From positions 47,143 to 111,142 of the forward strand of contig CAKSOW010000005.1 in NCBI GenBank assembly GCA_934479825.1: a stretch of 64,000 bases of DNA, given 5' to 3'. The notes below the pieces were generated by a model. The model was not told the DNA's origin and made no database searches. It was given only the letters and a program-made list of their open reading frames with translations. Made by a program: the position numbers and the translations under genes. Shown piece by piece: positions 49,830 through 60,549 of this stretch; within the stretch, counting starts at the first letter, position 1, and every line of letters starts with the position of its first letter. Source of the stretch: an uncultured Eubacteriales bacterium (GTDB lineage Bacteria; Bacillota; Clostridia; Oscillospirales; CAG-382).

Positions 49830-51209
49830 TCAGACGATATGCAGTCCGTCCACCAACACACAGCGTCTTGCCCGTGTGAACGAATGCGCCGCCGTAAGTC
49901 CCTCACCGGTCGGGCCGGCAATCGTAAAGGTGGTATACCCTTCGCCGCCTGCGCCGATTCCGGCATAGCTCGGTGCGTTTTTCACGAAGATCGTGGTTTC
50001 GACGGCTCTTGCAAACCGTGTCAGATGATCGACGTTTTTGGAATGGATATGTGCCGAATGGCGGTTGCCGTGTTCGGCCTTGACAGCCATTGCAATGGCT
50101 TCATCAATATTATGTACGCGAACGATGCCGAGCACTGGCATCATCATTTCCACCTGAATGAACGGGTGCATTTCAGGCACTTCACAGATGACAAGTCTTG
50201 CATCGGATTGGATTCCCAGAACCGCCAAGAACTTGGACGCATCTCTGCCGACCCAATCCTTGTTGATGGAATATTTGCCGTCTTTTTCGACAAGGCAGGT
50301 CTTGACCAGTTTATCGATCTGCTCGCCCTTGATGAGATAAGCGCCGTTCTGGGTCATATATTTGATAAGATCGTCGGCGATATTGGCAAAGGCAAAGCAT
50401 TCCTTTTCGGCGATACACGGCAGGTTGTTATCAAAACTTGCGCCGGACACAATATCCTTGGCAGCTTTTTCGATATCGGCCGTGTCATCGACAATGACCG
50501 GCGGATTGCCGGCTCCTGCGCCGATTGCTTTTTTGCCGGAGGAAAGGAGCGCTTTTACCACGCCCGGGCCGCCGGTAGCGACAAGCATCCGGACAATGGG
50601 CGAATGCATCATTTCATCGGACGATTCCTTGGTCGGATGTTCGACCGTAACGACCAGATTTTCCGGGCCGCCGGCTTCCAAAATTGCACGGTTGACAAGG
50701 TCAACCGCATAATTAGCGGTTTTGCAGGCATGCGGATGCGGATTGAATACAACGCCGTTGCCGCCGGCAATCATACCGATCGAGTTGCAGATGACCGTTT
50801 CACTGGGATTGGTCGAGGGGGTGATACTGCCGATAACGCCATACGGCGCCATTTCGACAAGCGTCAGACCGCAATCACCGGAAAAAGCGGTGGGATGGAG
50901 ATCTTCCGTACCGGGGGTTTTGTTGGCGACAAGCTGATGCTTGACGATTTTATCCGCCACGCGGCCCATACCGGTCTCTTCCACGCCGAGGCGCGCCATA
51001 TTTTCGGCTTCGGCAAGCGTGAATTCACGAATCTTCGCAATCATCTTTTCACGCTGTTCAATGCTGTATTCTTTATACTGTTTATAGGCTTTATCAACAG
51101 CCGCAAGCGCTTCGGTCATAGTCGAAAAAACGCCTTTTTGCGCCTGTTTCGGGGTAGTCATGGATTTTACGACGCTGGCGACGATTTCGCTTACCATTCT
51201 TTCGTCCAT
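49830..51209 (-). CDS. Acylating aldehyde dehydrogenase with microcompartment targeting helix
   Basis: 459 residues from ATG 51209; AAGGAAGG upstream. The first 18 residues, MDERMVSEIVASVVKSM, form an amphipathic helix, the usual encapsulation peptide, followed by a linker with PKQAQKGVF. The rest is a CoA-acylating aldehyde dehydrogenase (PduP/EutE type): EMAPYGVIGSITPSTNPSET, ATGGPGVVKALLSSGKKAIG and FDNNLPCIAEKECFAFANIA with the catalytic cysteine. It oxidises acetaldehyde or propionaldehyde to the acyl-CoA inside a shell. Leads the three-gene microcompartment unit. Confidence 0.93.
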   Translation of the reverse strand: MDERMVSEIVASVVKSMTTPKQAQKGVFSTMTEALAAVDKAYKQYKEYSIEQREKMIAKIREFTLAEAENMARLGVEETGMGRVADKIVKHQLVANKTPGTEDLHPTAFSGDCGLTLVEMAPYGVIGSITPSTNPSETVICNSIGMIAGGNGVVFNPHPHACKTANYAVDLVNRAILEAGGPENLVVTVEHPTKESSDEMMHSPIVRMLVATGGPGVVKALLSSGKKAIGAGAGNPPVIVDDTADIEKAAKDIVSGASFDNNLPCIAEKECFAFANIADDLIKYMTQNGAYLIKGEQIDKLVKTCLVEKDGKYSINKDWVGRDASKFLAVLGIQSDARLVICEVPEMHPFIQVEMMMPVLGIVRVHNIDEAIAMAVKAEHGNRHSAHIHSKNVDHLTRFARAVETTIFVKNAPSYAGIGAGGEGYTTFTIAGPTGEGLTAAHSFTRARRCVLVDGLHIV

Positions 51210-51416
51210 GGGTGTGACCTTCCTTTCTTTTCCGATTCGCTTTCTGCCCTTTTCCGACATTTTTCCTGCGAATCCTTTTACTTTTACATTATAAAGCATT
51301 CAGCGGCGTTTGTCAAGAGATTTTCGGATATTTTTCTTTCCTTTTGCGGTATTTTTGTTGTTTTAGTCAAATCAAAAATGTTGTTTTATGTTGTTTTTCA
51401 CTTATGAAAGCAGCCA

Positions 51417-51839
51417 TTACGCTTTAAAAACAAGAACTTCAGTGCTTTTTTGTTTTTCATCCGGAGAGATAAACGGTTCCTCGCCCGGCCAGAGCTGATG
51501 AAACCGGATACAGGTCGCAGCCTTGGGATTGATTTCCAAAGTCACACGAAAAGCCTTATCGGGATAGCTGTTTTTCAATTCCTTCAACAGATTTTTCGCC
51601 AACATCTCACCGGTCAAAAGCGCTTGGGGGCAATCCTTTTCCGTCATGCGCTCAAACACGCGCACAAGATTTCTTGTCGCCTCAAACTCTGTGCGGTCAA
51701 GTACAGAAAAATGAGCCGGTATCGGCACATCGCTTTCCCGGCACAACAAGACAAATTCGTGACCGAACGAGTCGGTTACCGTATGGAATTTCGGATAGAT
51801 GAGTGGCATAAGCGAAGCAAGACGTTCCGGAAACGTCAT
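51417..51839 (-). CDS. Hypothetical protein
   Basis: 140 residues from ATG 51839, with AGGAAAGGA upstream. Soluble, no recognised domain: starts MTFPERLASLMPLIYPKFHT and contains AATCIRFHQLWPGEEPFISP. It lies between clpB and the microcompartment genes on the same strand, 207 bp upstream of the dehydrogenase. I do not know its function. Confidence 0.55.
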   Translation of the reverse strand: MTFPERLASLMPLIYPKFHTVTDSFGHEFVLLCRESDVPIPAHFSVLDRTEFEATRNLVRVFERMTEKDCPQALLTGEMLAKNLLKELKNSYPDKAFRVTLEINPKAATCIRFHQLWPGEEPFISPDEKQKSTEVLVFKA

Positions 51840-51980
51840 GAACAAGAGTCCTTTCCTATGTGGTTTTAATATGTAATACAAGCACACAAAGCGTTTTTGC
51901 GGCATCAAACGAATTTGCGGCACGCCTTTGCACCTGTACCGGTGCAAGTATAGTCTTTTTTTAAGCGTTTGTCAAGCACC

Positions 51981-52010
51981 CGGAGAATTTTTTGCAAAAA
52001 AATTCTCCGG
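51981..52010 (-). terminator. Hairpin after clpB
   Basis: CGGAGAATTTTTT / AAAAAAATTCTCCG (51981-52010) forms a tight stem 47 bp after the clpB stop. It lacks a clean T-run, so termination strength is uncertain. Confidence 0.55.
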
Positions 52011-52057
52011 AATTCTGCGTATTTCCGCAAAATCCCGGAGGTACCGGTTATTCGGTT

Positions 52058-54673
<2,616 letters not shown>

Positions 54674-54713
54674 AGTGTTTAACTCCTTTCGGAATCAGAG
54701 GATATTTGCTTAT

Positions 54714-55376
54714 TTAAAGAAGAATAGCACGTTTTTCAAGGTCAGCCGCATACATGTCGGATAAGGTCCGCGTGTCTGCACCGCCGATACAGGCTTTTAG
54801 CATACGGTCAACCAAACTGACATAATCGGTAATGGCCTTGGAAATTTCGCTTGCGTCAAGCGTTTCGCTTCCGGGCGCACCGCTGCGTTTGGCCGGATAC
54901 GAAAGCGTCCGCACAAACCGTCCGCCGTCAAGCGAATAGGCCGCGTCGATCGGAAGCATATGTGTTTCGATACGTTCCAGACAGCGGAAAAAGCGGTTCA
55001 GTAATTCCAACAGCCCCTGCGACTGTGTGCGGAAATTGACGCTTAGCGTGCCGATCGGCTCGCCGGGCGAAAAGCTGTGCGCAAGTTCCACATCATACCG
55101 GAGCGTCGGATGATATTTATATTCGAGGCTGGAACGCACGGCAACGCGTTGGGCATTCGGCGCAAAGAGCGGCACAAGGTCGCGCGAGGCGGCAAGCAGC
55201 TGCTCAATGCCGGAAAAAATGTCGTTTGCCTGCTGTTCCGGCGTGCGGACGCTGACATGCTCCGCTAAAATGCGGTTGACGAGATTAGAACGGTTCGTAC
55301 CCATTTTATGGGCAAGCAAATCGATCTCACGCATGACATCGTCGGCAAGCATTAAGCTGTACAATGTTTTTTTCAT
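54714..55376 (-). CDS. RHH-type DNA-binding protein upstream of clpB
   Basis: 220 residues. The N-terminal 45, TLYSLMLADDVMREIDLLAH then MGTNRSNLVNRILAEHVS, are a ribbon-helix-helix (CopG/Arc-like) domain. The remainder is an unnamed domain with RVAVRSSLEYKYHPTLRYDV and LLELLNRFFRCLERIETHML. The gene heads the clpB transcript behind a consensus promoter, so it might be a regulator of heat-shock genes in this group, instead of CtsR or HrcA; neither CIRCE nor a CtsR box was seen upstream. Inferred from position only. Confidence 0.65.
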   Translation of the reverse strand: MKKTLYSLMLADDVMREIDLLAHKMGTNRSNLVNRILAEHVSVRTPEQQANDIFSGIEQLLAASRDLVPLFAPNAQRVAVRSSLEYKYHPTLRYDVELAHSFSPGEPIGTLSVNFRTQSQGLLELLNRFFRCLERIETHMLPIDAAYSLDGGRFVRTLSYPAKRSGAPGSETLDASEISKAITDYVSLVDRMLKACIGGADTRTLSDMYAADLEKRAILL

Positions 55377-55424
55377 GGGACAATCACCCTTTCGGTGGAT
55401 TTGTTTTTTCTCTTTACGGGATAT

Positions 55425-55453
55425 ATTATAGCACAGTATATATAATTTGTCAA
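55425..55453 (-). promoter_or_regulatory. Promoter of the RHH-clpB operon
   Basis: Reverse strand: TTGACA (55448-55453), 17-bp spacer, TATAAT (55425-55430). An A/T-rich stretch with repeats of TATAT surrounds it, a possible operator for the RHH protein. Confidence 0.85.
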
Positions 55454-55502
55454 GTGATTTATATAAGTTTCACTGCAAGTTTTGTATAATTTCAGGCAAA
55501 TT

Positions 55503-56003
55503 TCACATTAGCATATTCGGCCGTTCCAAGACATTGACGACCGCAACGCCCAGACGTTTGGCATAAACGACGGTGTTTTTCGTGCCGGACGGCATGCCGT
55601 TCCAGGCAGCGATAACAAGCGAAGAGCGGTCAACCATGAATTCGTTTCTTTTCTGATAGCAGGCTTTGAAATAGCATTCGGATACCGTTTTGATTGCATC
55701 CGCCTGTTGCAGAATATCCTGATACCGTTTGATTTCCGCAGGGGTACGCCCTTTCTCAAAACCGGGATGCGGCACGGCGCAGACCAATTTCAGATTTGTG
55801 TTCTGCTGTTTCTTTTGCAGCAGAATTTCAGCCGCCCATATATCCGTGCCGCGCGCCATGCCGGATATAAAAGTCGTATAACCAGCCTTTATTGCTCTGT
55901 CGATAGTCTTTTCCAAAAGGCATTTGATTTCATTTTCGCTGTATGACAGTTTTTCCGGGCGGTGTCCTGTAAAGCAACAGCAATATGGCTTTTCTTCTTT
56001 CAT
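55503..56003 (-). CDS. SLOG-domain (DUF1273) protein
   Basis: 166 residues from ATG 56003 with GAGAGGAA upstream. CCCFTGHRPEKLSYSENEIK is the SLOG-type start; TTFISGMARGTDIWAAEILL and DRSSLVIAAWNGMPSGTKNT follow, with the glycine-rich nucleotide-binding turns. SLOG (YpsA/DprA-like) proteins bind nucleotide-derived ligands; cell-division-linked YpsA is the nearest characterised relative. It is divergent to the XRE regulator genes. Confidence 0.8.
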   Translation of the reverse strand: MKEEKPYCCCFTGHRPEKLSYSENEIKCLLEKTIDRAIKAGYTTFISGMARGTDIWAAEILLQKKQQNTNLKLVCAVPHPGFEKGRTPAEIKRYQDILQQADAIKTVSECYFKACYQKRNEFMVDRSSLVIAAWNGMPSGTKNTVVYAKRLGVAVVNVLERPNMLM

Positions 56004-56068
56004 CTTTATATATTCCTCTCCAATCTGTTCTTTATCCGAAACATTTAGTATCATATATAGCCGACTTT

Positions 56069-56101
56069 TTCAATAGCAAACGATTATACTTAGCTATTGA
56101 A
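56069..56101. promoter_or_regulatory. Inverted repeat before the first XRE gene
   Basis: TTCAATAGC (56069-56077) and GCTATTGAA (56093-56101), 15 bp apart, ending right before the GGAG ribosome site of the XRE gene at 56116 and containing a TTATACT -10-like box. A good candidate for an autoregulatory operator. Confidence 0.5.
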
Positions 56102-56115
56102 GGAGCGAGAAGCAT

Positions 56116-56358
56116 ATGAAAACCTGTGAAGCCGTAAAAAACCGTCTACTTTGTCTATGCAACGAAAAGCATATAACTCTAAACAAGTTAGCCGCAGAAT
56201 CCGGCGTTTCGCCTTCAACCATCAAAAATATTTTTTATGGCAAAAGCATGAATCCCGGCATGGTTACTTTGAAAAAGCTATGTGACGGATTAGACATATC
56301 CATTACTGACTTTTTTGACACGGACATTTTCCGCAGCTTAGAGCAAGAGATCCAATAA
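56116..56358 (+). CDS. XRE-family regulator, first of a pair
   Basis: 80 residues, with GGAG at 56102. Whole protein is a Cro/CI helix-turn-helix: KHITLNKLAAESGVSPSTIK, NIFYGKSMNPGMVTLKKLCD. It shares its last 35 residues almost exactly with the product of the next gene, so the pair arose by duplication. Small DNA-binding proteins of this kind regulate themselves or mobile DNA; targets unknown. Confidence 0.85.
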   Translation: MKTCEAVKNRLLCLCNEKHITLNKLAAESGVSPSTIKNIFYGKSMNPGMVTLKKLCDGLDISITDFFDTDIFRSLEQEIQ

Positions 56359-56493
56359 ATCCGGTTTCCGTGCTCTCATCGTTATTCGCACTTCCCTCTA
56401 TGGACATTATAGCAAAATTTCCACAATTACGCAAGTGCGTATACGCATAAATAGAAATAAATATAAAATGATACCCATAAAGGACGTGATTTT

Positions 56494-56736
56494 ATGGGTA
56501 TCAAAGATGCAATTGCCTTGCGGATTAAAGAATTATGCAAGCAAAAGGGCATAAAGCTCAACACACTTGCGACAAGTTCCGGCGTAACGCCGTCAACGGT
56601 TTACAGTTTAATGGATGACAGCCGCAGGGATGTCGGCATTCTTGTTCTCAAAAAGCTCTGCGACGGGTTGGACATATCCATTACCGACTTTTTTGACACG
56701 GACATTTTCCGCAATTTAGAGCAAGAAATCCAGTGA
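56494..56736 (+). CDS. XRE-family regulator, second of a pair
   Basis: 80 residues. KGIKLNTLATSSGVTPSTVY, SLMDDSRRDVGILVLKKLCD and then the same C terminus as its neighbour (DISITDFFDTDIFR, one change to the end). The palindrome TGCGTATACGCA (56438-56449) lies just upstream and may be its operator. The conservation of the C-terminal half but drift of the recognition helices suggests changed DNA specificity after duplication. Confidence 0.85.
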   Translation: MGIKDAIALRIKELCKQKGIKLNTLATSSGVTPSTVYSLMDDSRRDVGILVLKKLCDGLDISITDFFDTDIFRNLEQEIQ

Positions 56737-56752
56737 AGCAATCAAAGTATAG

Positions 56753-56788
56753 TTTTGCCCCCTTTTCTGAATAGAAAAGGGGGCAAAA
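56753..56788 (+). terminator. Terminator after the XRE pair
   Basis: 16-bp stem TTTTGCCCCCTTTTCT / AGAAAAGGGGGCAAAA, 4-nt loop, then ACTTTT. Confidence 0.85.
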
Positions 56789-56907
56789 ACTTTTAATAAG
56801 ACGGTTTTCTGTTGCTTTTCGTTTCGCGAAAAGCATTAAAGGGAAGGTTTTTGTGTTACTTTTTGCGGCGTACCCCAAGCCCCCAAAATGTCCCAAAGAC
56901 GTTTTAC

Positions 56908-56935
56908 GTTACTTTTCGCCTCTGCGAAAAGTAAC
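56908..56935. repeat. GTTACTTTT hairpin left of repeat copy 2
   Basis: GTTACTTTTCGC and GCGAAAAGTAAC around CTCT, followed by CAAAAGCAGACCGAGG. It mirrors the hairpin right of repeat copy 1. Another imperfect one, CTTTTCGTTTCGCGAAAAG, is at 56815-56833. Confidence 0.75.
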
Positions 56936-56998
56936 CAAAAGCAGACCGAGGGGCGGCGAAGCGCCCCTGCAAAATAGCCCTCTGGACTCCCGGAGAGC

Positions 56999-57573
56999 GG
57001 TTCAAAATTCCGAGCGGTGAATTACTTGTTAAGTCACAAGTCATGTATCTATCAAGGAATTTTACGAGAATTTGCAACCTTATGCCATGTAGCTCGGAGG
57101 ATTTTGAACCGGTGCGAAAGGGGTATTTTACTGCGCAAGGATTTGCAGGTATTTATAAAAAGAAAAGCTCTGATTTAGGCGGACAGTAGGTTATGTGTTT
57201 CAGGGAACGGGGTGGTTTGGTGGAAATGCATTTTTGAGAGAACAGAAAGTTGTTATTTTGGAAAATGGATAGTTTCATGCGAGAACATAAAAATTCCGGT
57301 TTTCTGCACACAAATAAACCACAGCTCTACTCCCAACTTTTCATTTACCCACACCGATTTTCCTTTTCCGCCGCACCCAATATAACGTACACTTTTCCTT
57401 TTTAACAATCGCTTGCGGCGGCAAGCACGCACTACAACTTCGATTTTCCGCAAAAACCGATTCTGTGTTTGCTGTGCAGTTACCCTTTTGCACCGGTTCA
57501 AAGCCTGAATGCTGTTTCAGTCACGAAAAGCTATAATTTTTACCATAGACATACCCGTGTAGAGCTTTGAACC
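56999..57573 (-). repeat. 575-bp dispersed repeat, copy 2 (inverted)
   Basis: Begins GGTTCAAA (56999) and ends TTTGAACC (57573), with inner TTTGAACCGGTGCGA (57103-57117) and CACCGGTTCAAA (57491-57502). Parts: arm B of 112 bp, core of 384 bp, arm A of 79 bp. Read as the reverse complement it matches copy 1 (21734-22309) throughout, e.g. GGTTCAAAGCTCTACAC at the start of arm A and ACATAACCTACTGTCCGC in the core. An 82-residue reverse frame (57253-57501) lies in the core but is not kept intact in copy 1. Confidence 0.85.
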
Positions 57574-57619
57574 GCTCTCCGGGAGTCGTGAGGGTCGCAA
57601 CCCTCACGGCTGCTTTTTG

Positions 57620-57692
57620 GTTCTTTTTGCAGAAGCAAAAAGAACGTAAAAATCGTCTCTTTCTGTTACTTTTTCGTACAAGCGAAACAGTA
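57620..57692. repeat. Hairpins right of repeat copy 2
   Basis: GTTCTTTTTGC...GCAAAAAGAAC (57620-57645) and GTTACTTTTTCGT...AAGCGAAACAGTAAC (57664-57693), each followed by GTAAAAATCGTCT. Same family as 21534-21687; also mirrored in order relative to copy 1. Confidence 0.7.
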
Positions 57693-57735
57693 ACGTAAAA
57701 ATCGTCTTTTATGCTTTTCGTGAAACGAAAAACAA

Positions 57736-57771
57736 ACGCCGGATGGTTTGATTGCTCAAACCATCCGGCGT
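57736..57771 (-). terminator. Terminator of mscL
   Basis: Perfect 16-bp stem ACGCCGGATGGTTTGA / TCAAACCATCCGGCGT with 4-nt loop; on the reverse strand TTGTTTTTCG follows. Confidence 0.9.
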
Positions 57772-57823
57772 CCATTTCAATTCTTTTTCCGCACTTTTCT
57801 TTCAAGAAAAGGCTCTCACAAGG

Positions 57824-58282
57824 TTACTTATGCTCTTTCAACAAGTCCCGAATCTCGGTCAACAGCTTTTCTTCGTTGGAAGGCTCCGGCTCGGCCTCCG
57901 GTTCTTCTTCCTTGACCTCTTGCTTGATATGTAATAATTCCTTGGCCTTTTCCGCCGACTTGGTAAACGAACGGATCACAATGAAAATACACAAGGCAAT
58001 AATCAGAAAATCGATAATTGTCTGAATGAAATTACCATAATTGAGAAATGTCCCGGCCTGTACCACTTCACCGGCTTCATTCAGAATATCCGGCTTTAAG
58101 ACAATGCGCAGATTCGCAAAAGACTGTGCCCCGGTGGCAAGGGAAATAAGCGGCATGATTACATCCGCTACCAACGACTTTGTAATATTGCCGAATGCCG
58201 TTGCTATCACAACACCGACAGCCATATCCACCACATTGCCGCGGTTGATAAACGCTTTGAAATCTTCAAAAAACTTTTTCAT
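57824..58282 (-). CDS. mscL: Large-conductance mechanosensitive channel
   Basis: 152 residues. FFEDFKAFINRGNVVDMAVG and VVIATAFGNITKSLVADVIM are the N-terminal helix and pore helix TM1 of MscL; TM2 is about 85-105 (TIIDFLIIALCIFIVIRSF); a charged C-terminal bundle ends the protein. It opens under membrane tension to release solutes in osmotic downshock. 32 bp downstream of hpt on the same strand. Confidence 0.96.
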   Translation of the reverse strand: MKKFFEDFKAFINRGNVVDMAVGVVIATAFGNITKSLVADVIMPLISLATGAQSFANLRIVLKPDILNEAGEVVQAGTFLNYGNFIQTIIDFLIIALCIFIVIRSFTKSAEKAKELLHIKQEVKEEEPEAEPEPSNEEKLLTEIRDLLKEHK

Positions 58283-58313
58283 GTCGTTTTCTCCCGTTTA
58301 TTTCTTTTTAATT

Positions 58314-58880
58314 TTAATCCTTATTTTCGTAAACGCACGGTTTCAATACGCCCACATACGGCAGATTGCGGTATTCTTCGTCATAATCCAGCCCATATCC
58401 GACAATGAATTCATCCGGAATGACAAAGCCCTCGTAATCGATCCGGAGCTCTTTTTTGCGGCGGTCCGGCTTATTGAACAGAACGCACAGCTTTACATCC
58501 TTGGCGCCTAAATCCTTTTCCAGGTGCTGCAACATCCAAGAAAGCGTATTACCCGTGTCGAGAATATCTTCGATGACAACCACGTTGTAGCCCGACAAAT
58601 CCAATCTGTCCGGCTCTGCTTTCAGGCGTATCTCACCGGAGGTCGTACCGCTCCCGTAGGAGGATATCTTAATATAATCGGTTTCAAGCGGAATATTCAG
58701 TTTTTTTAAGATATCTGCCATGAAAATGACAGAGCCCTTTAAAATCCCTAACAACAACAGTTTTTTGTCCGATTCGCGGAAATCTTCTTCTATTTCATAA
58801 GCAATACGCGTAACCGCTTTTGCGATCTCCTCTTCACTGACCAAAACTTTTGCAATACAATCTTTATAATCCTTATTCAC
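58314..58880 (-). CDS. hpt: Hypoxanthine phosphoribosyltransferase
   Basis: 188 residues from GTG 58880; AAGGGAG lies upstream with good spacing, and no ATG fits. PRPP motif VVVIEDILDTGNTLSWMLQH, substrate loops LLLGILKGSVIFMADILKKL and DEFIVGYGLDYDEEYRNLPY. It salvages hypoxanthine and guanine to IMP and GMP. Longer upstream extension of the frame is not coding-like. Confidence 0.95.
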   Translation of the reverse strand: MNKDYKDCIAKVLVSEEEIAKAVTRIAYEIEEDFRESDKKLLLLGILKGSVIFMADILKKLNIPLETDYIKISSYGSGTTSGEIRLKAEPDRLDLSGYNVVVIEDILDTGNTLSWMLQHLEKDLGAKDVKLCVLFNKPDRRKKELRIDYEGFVIPDEFIVGYGLDYDEEYRNLPYVGVLKPCVYENKD

Positions 58881-58950
58881 GTTTGATACTCCCTTCGGAT
58901 TGCTTGATATATGATCTATGGATTTTCCGTTATTTACGTATTTCCGGCAT

Positions 58951-59709
58951 TCATTGTGCGCCCTCTTTGGCGGCGCGTTCCCGTTCGGCCTGCGAGGCGC
59001 GCAGATAGACCGGGTCAAACACCGCAGAGGTATAGTTCTGCGGTTTCCTGCACGCGTCTTTCCGGTAAATCTTTGCGGCACAGCGTGCGACGGAAAATGC
59101 GTCTTCATACAAGGCCTCCGCGCCGCAGAGCATTACATCAAAACCGGGAATCGGCTGTTCGGTATAAAGCTTATAGAACAATTCCGCGCCGTCGCCGATA
59201 AGAACAAATTTCTTTTTGGGAAAACGCGCCATCGCGTCTTTTACGATCTCATCATAGGTAAGAAGCGCGTCGTCAGAAAGACGTTTCACGTCATTTCCGG
59301 ACGAACGGAAAAAGGCATGATAGAATTGGTTGCGCCGTGCGTCCATGACCGGAAGAAGAACTCGTCCGCTCGGAAAAGCGGAAATATTATAAGCCAGTGC
59401 CTCCAAGGTGGAAACACCGATACAGATGAGCTCCGGTCTTGCAAAAGCAAGGCCCTTAGCAGTCGCAATGCCGATACGCACGCCGGTAAAAGAACCGGGA
59501 CCGGTGCTTGCGGCAAGAATCGAGATGTCCGAAAAAGAAAGACGGGCGTTTTCAAGGCAAAAGTCGATCATCGGCAAAAGGCTTTCGCTGTGCGTCAATG
59601 TGGCATTGACCGCAACGCGTGCAAGCGGTTTCAGCGAGCCGTTCTCATCCAGTTTACTGACACAGGCAGCAGCTGTTTTGGCGGCTGTGTCCAGTGACAA
59701 CAGGTACAT
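58951..59709 (-). CDS. tsaB: tRNA threonylcarbamoyladenosine biosynthesis protein TsaB
   Basis: 252 residues. MYLLSLDTAAKTAAACVSKL and NATLTHSESLLPMIDFCLEN, then AASTGPGSFTGVRIGIATAK and LPVMDARRNQFYHAFFRSS, the TsaB actin-like fold. It pairs with TsaD for t6A37 formation in ANN-decoding tRNAs. The C-terminal 60 residues extend a little beyond the core. Own promoter at 59803-59831. Confidence 0.93.
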   Translation of the reverse strand: MYLLSLDTAAKTAAACVSKLDENGSLKPLARVAVNATLTHSESLLPMIDFCLENARLSFSDISILAASTGPGSFTGVRIGIATAKGLAFARPELICIGVSTLEALAYNISAFPSGRVLLPVMDARRNQFYHAFFRSSGNDVKRLSDDALLTYDEIVKDAMARFPKKKFVLIGDGAELFYKLYTEQPIPGFDVMLCGAEALYEDAFSVARCAAKIYRKDACRKPQNYTSAVFDPVYLRASQAERERAAKEGAQ

Positions 59710-60032
59710 TTTGCCCAGTCCCTTCTTGCTTCAATGATTTTGCAGAGCGGTCGCAGATACCAGAATATGACATAATTCGACACGATGCAAATGATACATT
59801 TTAGTATAGCATAAGAGGGCGGAAATGTCAACAAAAAAACGCATGTTTTTCATGAAAGGATTTTGAAAAAACAGTCGTCCCCGTGCGGTCGATACCGCCT
59901 ATGGCATTTATGCAAAATGGTTTTCACGTTCCTTATAGTGCAGGCTTATCACGATTTGCGTTACAACAAATTTGCAAAACGAATCCATTTTCTGTTTTCC
60001 AACTCGCCTTTGCGCGTTTGTGCCTCACATCT
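59710..60032. other. Gene-free spacer between tsaB and hxlR
   Basis: 323 bp. It contains the tsaB promoter; the rest, toward the hxlR stop, has only short frames without ribosome sites. Nothing else seen. Confidence 0.6.
59803..59831 (-). promoter_or_regulatory. Promoter of tsaB
   Basis: Reverse strand: TTGACA (59826-59831), 17-bp spacer, TATACT (59803-59808). Confidence 0.8.
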
Positions 60033-60362
60033 TCACTTTTCACGATTACTTTTTACTTTATATTCCGTCCCCCATGCAACCATAGCGTCAAGCACGGGTT
60101 TTAAGCTGTAACCCGTTTCGGTCAGTGTATACTCCACTCTCGGCGGAACCTCTGCATAAACCTTTCTTGTCAGAAGTCCTGCTTCTTCCATAGAACGGAG
60201 ATTGGCGGTAAGCACCTTTTGAGATATGTTTCCGACCGATTTTTTCAATTCTCCGAACCGTTTGGTGCCTTCCAAAAGATCGCGGATAATCAACACCTTC
60301 CAACGGTCCGATATAAGCATCAGCGTTGTTTCAACCGGGCAGGCCGGCAGATTCTTAGACAT
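60033..60362 (-). CDS. HxlR-family transcriptional regulator
   Basis: 109 residues. CPVETTLMLISDRWKVLIIR then DLLEGTKRFGELKKSVGNIS and QKVLTANLRSMEEAGLLTRK, the winged helix of HxlR/HypR proteins, with a Cys at position 8 in the place used for redox sensing in several members. It is divergent from the macrodomain-SirTM pair and the probable controller of the two promoters with the shared 35-bp site. Confidence 0.93.
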   Translation of the reverse strand: MSKNLPACPVETTLMLISDRWKVLIIRDLLEGTKRFGELKKSVGNISQKVLTANLRSMEEAGLLTRKVYAEVPPRVEYTLTETGYSLKPVLDAMVAWGTEYKVKSNREK

Positions 60363-60471
60363 ATGCGTACTTCCTTGCGCTTAAAGTATAATTCAGAAAC
60401 TAATGCGCCATTTGTTCTGTATATTCTGATTATATCCCGTATCTTGGATTTTGTCAAGACAGTTTCCTTTC

Positions 60472-60528
60472 GGTAACTATACCACAAATATGTGCGTACT
60501 TTACAAAGCAGCCCGGCGATTCTATAAT
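60472..60528 (+). promoter_or_regulatory. Promoter plus 35-bp operator-like site of macrodomain/SirTM genes
   Basis: TTTACA 60500-60505, 17-bp spacer, TATAAT 60523-60528. Upstream and into the -35 lies GGTAACTATACCACAAAT-ATGTGCGTACTTTACAA (60472-60506), shared at 30 of 35 positions with 62236-62270. CACA...TGTG in its middle is a dyad. Confidence 0.8.
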
Positions 60529-60549
60529 GAACCATATGAGGTGGTTTTT

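Noticed and set aside
49839..51407. Open frame of 522 codons antisense to the aldehyde dehydrogenase gene
   Set aside because: Shadow of the real gene; product has no recognisable domain and no start signal.
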